DNA from: CBDHDJ01 sp965261645
Lineage (GTDB): Bacteria; Pseudomonadota; Alphaproteobacteria; SHVV01
Direction of reading: 5' to 3'
Assembly (NCBI GenBank): GCA_965261645.1
Contig: CBDHDJ010000004.1
Coordinates: 1,674,001-1,738,000, forward strand
Length of the DNA stretch: 64,000 nt
Shown here: piece by piece, positions 26,577 through 36,057 of the stretch
How the letters are laid out: every line of letters begins with the position of its first letter
How positions within the stretch are numbered: position 1 is the first letter of the stretch
The notes under the pieces: generated by a model
What the model saw: only the letters and a program-made list of their open reading frames with translations
What the model was told of the DNA's origin: nothing
The model's database searches: none
Program-made: the position numbers and the translations under genes

Positions 26577-26646
26577 TCCGCCCGGGCCGGCCTGTCCGGG
26601 GCCAAGAGTTTGGCACCGTAAGCGGAATCTGATTTAGATTGCGCCT

Positions 26647-28050
26647 ATGGCGAACCAAGGGCGTACCCCGCTGACGATTCCGAAGAGCCTCTCGGCCCGG
26701 CTCCTCGTTCTGACGATCGTCTTCGTCATGCTCAGCGAGGTGCTGATTTTCGTGCCGTCGATTGCGCGCTTTCGGATGGTCTATCTGGGGGATCGCATCG
26801 TGGCCTCGCATCTTGCGACGCTCGCTCTCGAGGCTTCGCCCGATCACATGATCAGTCCCGCGCTTGAGCAGAGGCTGCTCGATCACGCGCGGGTCAAGGC
26901 CGTGGCCCTCATGCGCCCGGAAATGAAGACGCTGGCGCTCGGCTTCGGCATGCCTCCCACCGTCGATGCGTCCTTCGATCTGCGCGAGGCGACACCGGTC
27001 ACGCTGATCCGCGATGCCTTCGATACGCTCTTGCAACGGGACAGCCGGATCATTCGTGTTCTCGGCCCGGCGCCGCAGGATCCCGGCATGGTCGTTGATG
27101 CCATCTTCGACGAGGCGCCCATGCGGGCGGACATGTACGACTATGCCGGACGCATTCTCAACCTCTCGATCGCCATCTCGTTGATCACCGCGGGGTTGGT
27201 GTTCCTCTCGTTGCAGTGGCTGATGGTGCGGCCAATGCGTCGCATCACCGAGAGCATGGTGGCGTTCCGCAAGGCGCCGGAGGACACGGCGCCCGCCATC
27301 GTGCCGTCGAAGCGCAATGATGAGATCGGCATCGCCCAGCGTGAGCTCGCCGATATGCAGGCCGAGCTCAGGACCGCGCTCAAGCAGAAGACGCGGCTTG
27401 CCGCGCTTGGCACTGCGGTGAGCAAGATCAATCATGATCTGCGCAACATCCTGGCGACCGCGCAGCTCGTCTCCGACCGCCTGAGCGGTAGCGACGACCC
27501 GGAGGTGCGCCGCGTAACGCCGATTCTGGTGCGCACCATCGACCGGGCCATCGAGCTCTGCACCAACACGCTTCGCTTCGGCAAGGCGGAGGAGCAGAGG
27601 CCGGCGCGCACCCGGTTTCCGCTCCACGAGCTCGTCGACGATGTGGCGGGCGCGCTCGGCAGCGGCGGCGCGAGCGGGATCATGTGGCGCAACGATGTGG
27701 CGGACGATCTCACCATCGACGCCGATCGCGATCAGATCTACCGGGTTCTGCTCAATCTCGGGCGTAACGCGATGGAGGCGATGGCCGGCGGCGGCGCAGG
27801 CGAGATCGTGGTCCATGCCGGGCACCGGGATTCCATGACCTATATCGATTTCAGCGACACCGGCCCCGGCCTGCCCGACGAGGTGCGCGAAAACTTGTTC
27901 GAGGCCTACACCGGCTCGGCGCGCGGCGGCGGCACCGGGCTTGGCCTTGCCATCGCGCGTGATCTCATGCGCGGGCACGGGGGCGACATCAGCCTCGTGG
28001 AAACGGCACCGAGCCGCACCACCTTTCGTCTCGAGTTGCCCGAATCATAG
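26647..28050 (+). CDS. Membrane sensor histidine kinase (HAMP, HisKA, HATPase)
   Basis: The 467-aa protein has a first membrane helix at about 20-40, a periplasmic sensor, a second helix near 180-200, HAMP (MVRPMRRITESMVAFRKAPE), a HisKA helix with the phospho-acceptor in KINHDLRNILATAQLVS, and an HATPase domain with NLGRNAMEAM (N box), DTGPGLPDEV (G1) and GGGTGLGLAIARDLMRGHGG (G2). The HDLRN form of the H box is typical of the HPK4 kinases. No response regulator gene is adjacent. It begins 70 bp after the flavoprotein gene. Confidence 0.9.
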   Translation: MANQGRTPLTIPKSLSARLLVLTIVFVMLSEVLIFVPSIARFRMVYLGDRIVASHLATLALEASPDHMISPALEQRLLDHARVKAVALMRPEMKTLALGFGMPPTVDASFDLREATPVTLIRDAFDTLLQRDSRIIRVLGPAPQDPGMVVDAIFDEAPMRADMYDYAGRILNLSIAISLITAGLVFLSLQWLMVRPMRRITESMVAFRKAPEDTAPAIVPSKRNDEIGIAQRELADMQAELRTALKQKTRLAALGTAVSKINHDLRNILATAQLVSDRLSGSDDPEVRRVTPILVRTIDRAIELCTNTLRFGKAEEQRPARTRFPLHELVDDVAGALGSGGASGIMWRNDVADDLTIDADRDQIYRVLLNLGRNAMEAMAGGGAGEIVVHAGHRDSMTYIDFSDTGPGLPDEVRENLFEAYTGSARGGGTGLGLAIARDLMRGHGGDISLVETAPSRTTFRLELPES

Positions 28051-28139
28051 GCGGGGCGGGCATTATTCCGCTCTCGGGGCGCACGATTCGCGGCCCGCAT
28101 GGCTCGACACCGGTGGTGCGATGTGGAATAAAATCTCGC

Positions 28140-28438
28140 ATGACATTGAAAATGGCCCTATTCGTGATGGCGGTGGCGGGAATTCTGAGCGGCTGCGAGA
28201 CGGCAGTGGGCGCCGTTTTGGACAAGTCGCTGTCCAACGCCACGGGCGAAGAATGTTCCCTGGCCCGCGCCTTCGGGGGCGGCGGTTTGTGTCGTGGCGT
28301 TCAGCCGGAGGAGGCGGATGCGAACGCCTCGCTCACTGCTACCAGACATTGGGCGCGGTCGATTGTTACAACGAGGCGGACCACTACGACCAGGGCAAAG
28401 CGCGCGCCACCGAGCCGCCGCGACCGCTCGGTAGCTGA
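28140..28438 (+). pseudogene. Small lipoprotein gene with a probable frameshift
   Basis: From ATG 28140 the frame reads MTLKMALFVMAVAGILSGCE, a lipoprotein signal with lipobox LSGC, then ECSLARAFGGGGLC. The family-like ending (ERLAHCYQTLGAVDCYNEAD, then HYD...RPLGS) is in a different frame that ends at TGA 28436-28438. The two halves are joined if one base is missing between about 28290 and 28325. Small alphaproteobacterial lipoproteins ending in CYRTLxxVDCY are common, which supports reading both halves as one gene. As sequenced, the first frame runs to 28457 with an unrelated Arg-rich tail. Function unknown. Confidence 0.65.
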
Positions 28439-28470
28439 GCGAGAAGAATCGGTTTAGACACCCGCTCCGG

Positions 28471-29586
28471 TCACATCGCCGTCCCCTCGATCCTGGCGTA
28501 GGCGTCGAGCACCTCGGCAATCGTGCGATCGGATTCGGCGACGACGGCCTCCCAGGCCGGTGTCAGCGGGCCGGTGTGAAATTTGATGGCGTGCCGGGCG
28601 AACACATCGATGTCGGGGTATTGGCGAAACAGCTTGTTTTTGAGGCCGTGCAAGACCGCGGCCAGCGTCGGCGCGGCGAAACGGTTATCCTCCGTCGGCG
28701 CCGCGTAATACTACCATTCGGGCGCCAGGCCCGCGGCGCAGATCTCGTCGGAATCCTCGACCACATGGACGGCCTCCAAATCATCGACGATGGTGAACAC
28801 GTAGCCGCTGTCGATCTGCTCGTTCACTTTCATGGCCTCCCGGCGGAGCGGTGCCAGCACGAGGGGGTGCAGGCTGAACCAGTGCATCACCAGCCCTTCC
28901 GTGCCGACGCGCCACAGGAGATTGTGCTTCCAGGACGGGAACCGCGGCGAATCGATGAGAGCGCCCGCGGCGCTGGGGTGAAGATGATCGAGCGCGAGGC
29001 GCACGATCTCGCGCGCCGGCAGCGTCACGGTGAGCTGATCGGCGCTTGCATGGCGCTCGCGAATCGCCGCCGCGGCCGGCTCGTCGAGCATGTCGAAAAC
29101 GGCGATGTGAACGGCCCGCTTGCCCCGTTCGAGCAACTCGACGATGGCGGGAAAGGTGCCGTCGGAGTAAACCACGTCGGCGGTAGCGATCACGAACGCG
29201 GTATCACCGACGTGCTCCTGTTTCTCGATACTGTCGAAGTAGCAGAACGACTGCAGGTTGAACTTGGTGTGGTCGAACCGGTCCATCGCCCGTATGTTCT
29301 TTTTCGTTGGCGTTTCCTGGGCGCTATCCTCGTATTCGAAGGACACCTCGTCCGGGAGGCGGACCATTTCGATACGGGCGAACTCGCCCAGGCGGGCGAG
29401 GAGGCGCGGCGCTTCCTCGGTGAGGGCTTTGTAATCGGTATCCGTGGTGTAGAGGCGATAGGTGACGTCGATATCCTTGTGGACAGCAGGCAGGTTGTTG
29501 TCGGACAGATGCGAGGGCAGGACAAACTCCTGCAGCAGCCGGCGGAAATACCGCCCCCACACGGGCATCACGATCTGAAGATTCAT
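28471..29586 (-). pseudogene. Conserved-looking hypothetical protein interrupted by an in-frame TAG
   Basis: The frame from ATG 29586 encodes 291 aa up to TAG at 28711-28713, then continues open for 79 more codons in the same frame to TGA at 28471. The post-stop part (YYAAPTEDNRFAAPTLAAVL, then HGLKNKLFRQYPDIDVFARH) looks like normal coding sequence, and CAG (Gln) to TAG would explain the break. The N-terminus MNLQIVMPVWGRYFRRLLQE, then LPSHLSDNNLPAV, recalls the start of GT-A-like glycosyltransferases, but I recognise no catalytic motif. The gene faces the kinase and lipoprotein genes. Function unknown. Confidence 0.65.
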
Positions 29587-29734
29587 GGCCGCAAAGACCC
29601 TGCCGTCCCGTGCCGCGGGCGACCCATGGCGGATTGGAATCTACCTCGGTGATAGCACGTGAACTACGGGTCGGCCATAGGCTCGCGACCGATCGGACCG
29701 GGCGCGGCGCCAACGACGAGGCGGGAAGGCTGAC

Positions 29735-30283
29735 ATGAATGGTAACCGCGCGGCCGATGATCAAGGGCTCGTTTGGGCGGGCGAGACCCATGCGGTATTG
29801 GCGCGCGCCGCGGTCCGCCAAGTCGCCTACCTGCCGGATGCCGGGCTCAAACATCTGATTGCGCTCTGCCATGACGATAGCGCCATGATCGATGTCGTCC
29901 TCGCCACCGAGGAGGAAGGTATCGGCCTCCTCGCAGGCGCGTGGCTCGGCGGTGAGCGCGGGGTTCTGCTCATGCAGAGCAGCGGCATCGGCAATTGCAT
30001 CAATGCGCTGTCGATGATTCGAACCTGCCAGTTTCCCCTGTTGCTGGTGGTGACTATGCGCGGCGAGTGGGGCGAAACCAATCCCTGGCAGCTGCCGATG
30101 GGCCAAACCGCGGCACACCACCTCGAGCTCGCCGGCGCGATCGTCCGGCGCGTCGAGGCGACGGACGAGGTGGCCGGGAGCGTCGCGACTGCGGCGCAGC
30201 TCGCCTTCGAGTCCTCGCGCGCAGCGGCGGTTTTGATCTCCCAGCGCATCCTCGGCGCCAAGACCTTCGAGGTCGGCACATGA
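29735..30283 (+). CDS. ThDP-dependent decarboxylase, alpha (PYR-domain) subunit, sulfopyruvate/phosphonopyruvate decarboxylase-like
   Basis: The 182-aa protein is a stand-alone Pyr-type ThDP domain: the cofactor-activating Glu is in ATEEEGIGLLAGAWLGGERG, followed by LLMQSSGIGNCINALSM and the FPLLLVVTMRGEWGETNPWQ segment typical of sulfopyruvate decarboxylase alpha (ComD) and phosphonopyruvate decarboxylase. It pairs with the next gene, which has the PP domain; ATGA overlap joins the two. The substrate (sulfopyruvate, phosphonopyruvate or another 2-oxoacid) cannot be read from sequence; no coenzyme M or phosphonate genes are nearby. Confidence 0.82.
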   Translation: MNGNRAADDQGLVWAGETHAVLARAAVRQVAYLPDAGLKHLIALCHDDSAMIDVVLATEEEGIGLLAGAWLGGERGVLLMQSSGIGNCINALSMIRTCQFPLLLVVTMRGEWGETNPWQLPMGQTAAHHLELAGAIVRRVEATDEVAGSVATAAQLAFESSRAAAVLISQRILGAKTFEVGT

Positions 30284-30879
30284 GTGGCGGGGCGAGCTTG
30301 CGCCGGCGCCACGTCGTCAGCACCCTGCTGGCGGCGCGGGGCGACGCGCTCGTCGTTTCCGGATTGGGTGCGCCGTCGTGGGATGTGGCGGCGGCCGGCG
30401 ATCACGAGCTCAATTTCTACCTCTGGGGTGCGATGGGTAGCGCCGGCATGGTCGGCCTTGGCTTGGCGCTGGCCCGACCGGAGCGCCGGGTTGTGGTGAT
30501 CACCGGCGATGGCGAGGCCCTGATGGGACTGACGAGCCTTGCCACCGTCGCGGTCGCCCGACCGGACAACTTTGCGCTCGTCGTCCTCGACAACGAACGC
30601 TTCGGGGAAACCGGCGACCAACCCACGCACACCGCGAGCGGCGTCGATCTCGCCGCCACCGCAGAGGCGGCCGGGTTCAGTTGGGCCCGAACCGTGCGGG
30701 ACGAGGCCGCGCTCGCCGAGGCCATTCCCGCCGCGCTCGCCCGGCCCGGCCCGGTCTGCCTGGTGGCGAAAGTTGTGGCCGAGCAGTTGCCGCTCGTCGT
30801 GCCGCCGCGTGACGGCGCCTATCTCAAGCACCGCTTCCGCGCGGCGCTGCTCGGCCCGGGAGCAGCGGCGGGCCGCTAG
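30280..30879 (+). CDS. ThDP-dependent decarboxylase, beta (PP-domain) subunit
   Basis: The 199-aa partner carries the ThDP-Mg motif GDGEALMGLTSLATVAVARP ending in ALVVLDNERFGETGDQPTHT (GDG-x(n)-N), preceded by YLWGAMGSAGMVGLGLALAR. It is the beta (ComE-like) half of the two-gene decarboxylase and would form the active site at the interface with the preceding subunit. Starts at ATG 30280 overlapping the alpha stop; ends overlapping the convergent ggt gene by 4 bp. Confidence 0.82.
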   Translation: MSGGASLRRRHVVSTLLAARGDALVVSGLGAPSWDVAAAGDHELNFYLWGAMGSAGMVGLGLALARPERRVVVITGDGEALMGLTSLATVAVARPDNFALVVLDNERFGETGDQPTHTASGVDLAATAEAAGFSWARTVRDEAALAEAIPAALARPGPVCLVAKVVAEQLPLVVPPRDGAYLKHRFRAALLGPGAAAGR

Positions 30880-32588
30880 TCGCCGAGCGCGATCCCCTGG
30901 CGGCGCAGATCGGCGCCGCCTTCAAGGCCACTCGGCGTCACGACAATGCCGTGGAGTCCGCTCGTAAGGGGCCGCACCTTGACCTCATGGCCGCGCGCGG
31001 TGAGCTCAGCCTGCAAGGCCGCGAGGCCGGTGACCTCCTCGAGGTCCGTCGCGCCATTGCGGTTGGTGTGATGGGGCAGCGCGATCGCTGCCTGGATGTC
31101 GAGCCGCCAATCGAGCACGGCGACGATCGTCTTCACGACATAGGTAATGATGCGGCTTCCGCCGGGCGAGCCGATCACCATGACGAGATCACCCGCCTCG
31201 TCGAACACCAGCGTGGGCGCCATCGAGGAGCGCGGCCGTTTGCCGGGCTCGACCCGGTTGGCGACCCCTACGCCGTCGAGTTCCGGCACGAAAGAGAAAT
31301 CCGTGAGCTGGTTGTTGAGCAGGAAGCCGCGGGTCATGAGCCGCGAGCCGAAGGCGCTTTCGATGATCGAGGTCATGGTGACGGCGTTGCCGGCGGAATC
31401 AATCACGCTGAGATGGGTCGTGGAGGCGCCTTCAAGCGAGGGCGAGGGCACGGGACGCTCGCTCTTGCGGAGCGGCAGCGCACCGGGCTGGGCGCGGCCC
31501 CTACTTCGCCACGGATCGATCAGGCGCGCGCGCTCGGCGAGGTAGCCGGCATCGAGAAGCCCCGTGATCGGAACATCGGCGAAGTCCGAATCGGCGATGT
31601 AGAGCGCGCGGTCGGCAAAGGTGAGGCGGCTCGCCTCCGAGATCAGATGCACCGCCTCGGCCGAGCCCGGTGCCAGGCGCGCGAGATCGAAATGGCTCAG
31701 GATGCCGAGGATCGCGAGCGTCGTCAGGCCGCCCGAGCTCGGCGGCGGCATGCCGCAGACGCGCCAGCGCCGGTAGGGAGCGCAGACGGGCGTACGCTCC
31801 TTCGCCTGGTAAGCCGCGAGGTCGGCTTAGTCGAGCCGGCCCGGATTGGCGCGTACCGCGCGCACCGCCGTCACGATGTCGTGCGCGATCTCGCCCCGGT
31901 AGAAGGCTACGGCGCCGCCCTCGGCGATTCGGCGCAGCGTCGCGGCGAGCGCAGGGTTGGTGAACGTCGCGCCCACTGGCTTCGCCTTGCCGTACCACAG
32001 GTAGAAGAGCGCGCGCGGTTCGCGCTCGAGCCGCAGGAATTCGTCTTGCTCGGCCAGCGCGTTGAGCCGGGGCGAGACGGGAAAGCCCGCCTCGGCGAGG
32101 CGGATCGCGGGCGCGAACAGCTCGCGCCACGGCAGGGTCCCGTGCGCCCGGTGGGCCATCTCGATCATGGCCACGAGGCCGCCCACGACCGCGTCGTAGA
32201 AGCCTAGCGGCGCGCCCGTCGCATCGAGAAAGAGATCGGGCGTGGCTGTCGCCGGCGCCGTCTCGCGCCCGTCATAGGCGCGCACCTCGCCGCGCTCCTT
32301 GTCGTAGTGGAGCAGGAACGCGCCGCCGCCGATGCCCGAGGACTGGGGCTCGACGACGTTGAGCACCATCTGCATGGCGATCGCCGCATCGAGCGCGCTG
32401 CCGCCGGCGCGCAGGATCGCGAGGCCGGCTTCGGCGGCATGGGGATTGGCCGCCGCCGCCATGGTGCGTTCAGCGCGGGCCGGACCGGGCCTCAGCTCGT
32501 CCGCTTGCGCCGCGCCGATCGAGACGAAAACCAGCAACGCCGCACAGAGACAGGCGCGCAGGGCTGCGTACGAGGGGACTTTTGTCAC
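30876..32588 (-). pseudogene. ggt: Gamma-glutamyltransferase gene broken by an in-frame TAA
   Basis: From ATG 32588 the frame has a signal peptide, then MAAAANPHAAEAGLAILRAG and GSALDAA, GIGGGAFLLHYD and YDGRETAPA, typical of GGT. It stops at TAA 31827-31829, and the same frame continues ADLAAYQAKERTPV, MPPPSSGGLT, the autocleavage/catalytic STTHLSVIDSAGNAV, and PGGSRIITYVVKTIVAVLDW to the stop at 30876. Total length (about 570 codons) equals a normal GGT, so one base change (e.g. TTA to TAA) breaks an intact gene just before the catalytic small subunit. GGT is a periplasmic enzyme hydrolysing glutathione and gamma-glutamyl amides. As sequenced it would be inactive. Confidence 0.85.
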
Positions 32589-32723
32589 GATGTCATCACC
32601 CTTCCCATGAACCGTGATCCTGCCCGGCGCACCCGGTTGATGCGGCTTCCGGTGGCGTTGACGGGCCTACCGGCGCGGACTAGCTTGGCGGGTCCCATCC
32701 CGCCGCGGTGAGGCGCATTGTCG

Positions 32724-33734
32724 ATGATCCGGCCCGGCCCACGCAACCTCATCACCGATGTCGACGGGCTTTTAGTCGGTAACGCCGAGGATCAAAAGGC
32801 GTGGAGCGGCGTCACCGTGGTTCTTGCCGAGACGCAAGCGGTCGCGGCGGTGGACGTCCGCGGTGGCGCGCCGGGCACGCGTGAGACCGATGCGCTCGAT
32901 CCCACGGCGCTCGGCGGTCGGGCTGATGCGGTGGTCCTGAGCGGCGGCTCGGCCTTCGGACTCGAGGCGGCGTCGGGGGTCTCGTCGTGGCTGCACGAGC
33001 GGGGCCGCGGGTTCGCCGTCGGCGCGGCGCGGGTGCCCATCGTACCGGCGGCGATCCTGTTCGATCTCCTCAATGGCGGCAACAAGGACTGGGGGGCGGA
33101 GCCGCCCTATCGCGGTCTCGGCTATGCGGCATGCGCCAACCCAAGTTTGGAGGTCGCGCTTGGCAACGCGGGCGCCGGGCTCGGCGCGTGCGCGGGCGCG
33201 ATAAAAGGGGGGCTCGGGAGCGCCTCGTTCGTCACCGATGACGGTGTCGTCGTCGGCGCCCTGATCGCCGCCAATCCCTTCGGCGCGGTGACCATGCCGG
33301 ATTCGCCGACGCTGTGGTCGTGGGCGTTGGAGCGGGACGAGGAGTTTGGCGGCCAGCCGGCGCCTAAGCCCCTCGCGGCCGAAGCGTTCGACTACGGCTT
33401 CGAGGGGCCGCTCGGACGGACCGTGATCGGCGTGGTGGCGACCAACGCGGCCCTCGGTCGGGCCCAGGCGCAGCGTCTCGCCATCATGGCGCAGGATGGC
33501 ATCGCGCGCGCGGTGCGCCCCGCCCACACCCCGTTCGACGGCGATACGATTTTCGCCCTCGCGACAGGGCGGCATAGGGGTGGCCCGCCCGATCCGGCCC
33601 TGCTCGGCCGGCTTGGCATGATGGCCGCCGACTGCGTGGCGCGGGCCATCGGGCGCGCGGTCTTTGCGGCCGAGGCTCTGGGGGACGTGGCGAGCTACCG
33701 CGCGCTCTACGGCGCCTCGCTCAGGCGCGCTTGA
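32724..33734 (+). CDS. P1-family peptidase (DmpA/BapA-type Ntn hydrolase)
   Basis: The protein of about 336 aa has NLITDVDGLLVGNAEDQKAW, the VDVRGGAPGTRETDAL motif, AVVLSGGSAFGLEAASGVSS, YRGLGYAACANPS, and the self-cleavage region around LGRTVIGVVATNAALGRAQA, where a Thr would become the N-terminal nucleophile of the beta chain. Family members hydrolyse beta-amino acid or D-amino acid peptides. A TTG at 32718 is an alternative start; the ATG at 32724 is preferred, with GTGAGG upstream. Confidence 0.88.
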   Translation: MIRPGPRNLITDVDGLLVGNAEDQKAWSGVTVVLAETQAVAAVDVRGGAPGTRETDALDPTALGGRADAVVLSGGSAFGLEAASGVSSWLHERGRGFAVGAARVPIVPAAILFDLLNGGNKDWGAEPPYRGLGYAACANPSLEVALGNAGAGLGACAGAIKGGLGSASFVTDDGVVVGALIAANPFGAVTMPDSPTLWSWALERDEEFGGQPAPKPLAAEAFDYGFEGPLGRTVIGVVATNAALGRAQAQRLAIMAQDGIARAVRPAHTPFDGDTIFALATGRHRGGPPDPALLGRLGMMAADCVARAIGRAVFAAEALGDVASYRALYGASLRRA

Positions 33735-33779
33735 ACACGGCGGGCCCCCGCGGCACCGCTGTGCTCGGATCATTCATCA

Positions 33780-34961
33780 TCAACGGATGTAGATATGGAC
33801 TTCGTTGGTGGCCGCCAGGGGGTTCGTCGCCGAGCTCAGGCGGACGCGGTCGGCCGGCAACCCCATGTCGATCAGCGAGCGCAGGACCGCTTCGGCATGC
33901 TTCTTCGACTTCGAGGTATTGAGCGCGACGTCGGCCGCCGAGCCCTGCGCGGGCGTGACGGCGATGAGGTCGAACTGTGCCTCGGGCCGGCGCTCGATGG
34001 CGCGTGCCACGGCGGTATAAAGCGCCTGCTTGTAAGGCACATCGGGTCGGTCGAAGCGGATCACCACGAGGGGACGGCGGGTCGTCGTCGCGAAGCTCTG
34101 CGCGTCGGTGGGCGGTGGCGCGCTGGCGATCGGCGCCGCCGAGGCATAGGCCCGGTTGGCGAGACTGGCGCCGTAGAGTTCGCCGTTCTTGATGGCGAGC
34201 GACAGCGTGGTGAGGTTGCGCCGCTCGTTGCCGACATAGGCGGTCTGGCGGCTGACATCCTCGCTGAGCTCGTTGAGAAGCCGATCGATCAGCACCACCG
34301 TGCGGTTGGTCTCGTCCTCGAGGATGGCGAGCTGGCGATGGTCCTCGTCGATCGCGCCGGCCAAGCCATAGGTGGCGCGCACCGATTCGAGAATGAAGGC
34401 TGCCATCGATGAATCGGACGCGACCTGGTTGGCCAGCGTGTTCATCGCGGCGATGTCGGCGCCAAGCCGGTCGAGCCCGGACTGGGCTTCGTTCCACTGG
34501 CTCACCAGAACCGGGTTGCCCGGTGTCGTGCCGATCTGCAGGCGGGCGTTGATCGCCGCGATGGTGCCGTGATAGCGCTGCGAGTTCTGCGAGGAGATCG
34601 AGCGAACCTGCTGCAGGCCCTGATTGCGTCCGCCGATATTCGTCTGCAAGGCGCCGAGTTCGTTGCGGAGCTGGATGACCTTCTGGCCGACGAAGGTGCC
34701 GGTCGGTGCGGCCTGCGTCACCGTTGTTGGCACGAAGGTCGTGGTGCTGAGCTGGGGCGGCGGCGGCGCGGTGGGCGCCAGCGTCGGCTCGCCCATCTGC
34801 TCGCCTTGCGAGGCCGGGATGTCGACGGTCTCCGCGACCGGCTGTGCGGGCTCATCGCCGGTCAGCGAGGGCCATAATGAATCAGTTGCGAACGAGCAGC
34901 CGCCAAGAACAAGAAGAAAAGCGGCAGCAACAAGCCCGACCTGCGATTTGCGGAAAGCCAC
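33780..34961 (-). CDS. Outer-membrane-type lipoprotein, hypothetical
   Basis: The 393-aa protein has a lipoprotein signal (VAAAFLLVLGGCS, lipobox LGGC), a Pro/Thr-rich linker to about residue 90, a long helical region (about 95-240) with coiled-coil character, and a C-terminal alpha/beta part (PLVVIRFDRPDVPYKQALYT, then AEAVLRSLIDMGLPADRVRL and VHIYIR) whose layout resembles OmpA-like peptidoglycan-binding domains. I do not recognise it further. It may tether envelope layers. The 253 bp upstream to the tRNA gene are AT-rich for this genome. Confidence 0.65.
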   Translation of the reverse strand: MAFRKSQVGLVAAAFLLVLGGCSFATDSLWPSLTGDEPAQPVAETVDIPASQGEQMGEPTLAPTAPPPPQLSTTTFVPTTVTQAAPTGTFVGQKVIQLRNELGALQTNIGGRNQGLQQVRSISSQNSQRYHGTIAAINARLQIGTTPGNPVLVSQWNEAQSGLDRLGADIAAMNTLANQVASDSSMAAFILESVRATYGLAGAIDEDHRQLAILEDETNRTVVLIDRLLNELSEDVSRQTAYVGNERRNLTTLSLAIKNGELYGASLANRAYASAAPIASAPPPTDAQSFATTTRRPLVVIRFDRPDVPYKQALYTAVARAIERRPEAQFDLIAVTPAQGSAADVALNTSKSKKHAEAVLRSLIDMGLPADRVRLSSATNPLAATNEVHIYIR

Positions 34962-35214
34962 GCCCCTATCACCGTTATTGCTTGGAACGAATCGGTCTTT
35001 TACCAGAAGTTCATTATGACGCGCAGAAAAATAAACCCCCCCTGATACTTAAATTCGCGCGGGCCGATGTTAACCAAAGGGTGATTCAGCGACAAGGGTG
35101 ATTTGTTACATTATTTGCGTCACCTGTGCCCGTGGGTCGCGTTCTTGCCTCTGTGCAGTCTTTTCAGTAGGTTCCTTCACCCTTGTGGTGTGCGTTTGCC
35201 TCACGCGTTCCTGT

Positions 35215-35292
35215 GCGCCCGTAGCTCAGCTGGATCAGAGCACCAGACTACGAATCTGGGGGTCGGGGGTTCGAATCCCTCCGGGCGCGCCA
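35215..35292 (+). tRNA. tRNA-Arg (anticodon ACG)
   Basis: The acceptor arms GCGCCCG and CGGGCGC pair, the anticodon arm CCAGA-CTACGAA-TCTGG gives anticodon ACG, the T-loop TTCGAAT is intact, and CCA is encoded at the end (35290-35292). A34 would be deaminated to inosine to read CGN codons. Confidence 0.97.
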
Positions 35293-35394
35293 AGCGCGAT
35301 CGAGGTGGGCGGCGGCCCACCCGATCGCCCCACTTGCGTCCTTGTATCCACGCGTACACCGATGAAACGAGAGAGAGCGAGAGAGGAGCAATCC

Positions 35395-36048
35395 ATGTCG
35401 GGAGACATTGTCACCGCGCTCAAGCACATCGTTGAGAACCACCACCTGCTCAACCATCCGTTCTATCGGGCCTGGACTGCCGGCCAATTGCCCCTCGAGC
35501 GGCTGCAACGCTACGCCGTTCGCTACTACCCGCACGTCGCCCAGTTCCCGCGCTACATCAGCGCGATTCACGCGCGCTGCGCCGATCTGGCGACGCGCCA
35601 GGTCCTGCTCGACAATCTTACCGAAGAGGAAGCGGGCGAGGACAATCATCCCGAGCTGTGGCTCCGCTTCGCCGAGGCCGTGGGCGTGCCGCGCGATGAG
35701 GTGAGGGGTGCCGCGCCGGTGCCGGCCGCCCAGTCGCTGGTGCGTACCTATGGCGAGCTGGCCGCCACGGGCCCGCTCGCCCAGGGGCTGGCCGCGCTGT
35801 ATGTCTATGAATCCCAGATTCCGCCCATTGCGGCGGCCAAGATCGAAGGCTTGAAGCGCTGGTATGGCGTCGAGGACGAGCGCGGGCTCGCGTTCTTCCG
35901 GGTTCACCAACAAGCCGACGTGCGGCACGCCGATGCCACCGCCGAGCTCCTCGACAAGCACACCACGCGGACGTCCGAGGCTGACGCCGCCCGCCAGGGT
36001 GGACAGAAGGCCGTCACGGCGCTGTGGGCGATGCTCGATAACGTCTGA
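35395..36048 (+). CDS. CADD-family (TenA/PqqC-like) protein, putative folate-related
   Basis: The 217-aa all-helical protein of the haem-oxygenase-like TenA/PqqC fold has HPFYRAWTAGQLPLERLQRY, VRYYPHVAQFPRYISAIHAR, NLTEEEAGEDNHPELW and a late FFRVHQQADVRHA; the Glu and His residues in these motifs match the di-iron ligand pattern of CADD. In Chlamydia, CADD makes the p-aminobenzoate part of folate from its own tyrosine. The start ATG follows a strong GAGAGGAG site. It stands alone, 102 bp after the tRNA gene. The role here is inferred. Confidence 0.8.
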   Translation: MSGDIVTALKHIVENHHLLNHPFYRAWTAGQLPLERLQRYAVRYYPHVAQFPRYISAIHARCADLATRQVLLDNLTEEEAGEDNHPELWLRFAEAVGVPRDEVRGAAPVPAAQSLVRTYGELAATGPLAQGLAALYVYESQIPPIAAAKIEGLKRWYGVEDERGLAFFRVHQQADVRHADATAELLDKHTTRTSEADAARQGGQKAVTALWAMLDNV

Positions 36049-36057
36049 ACCGGGCGC

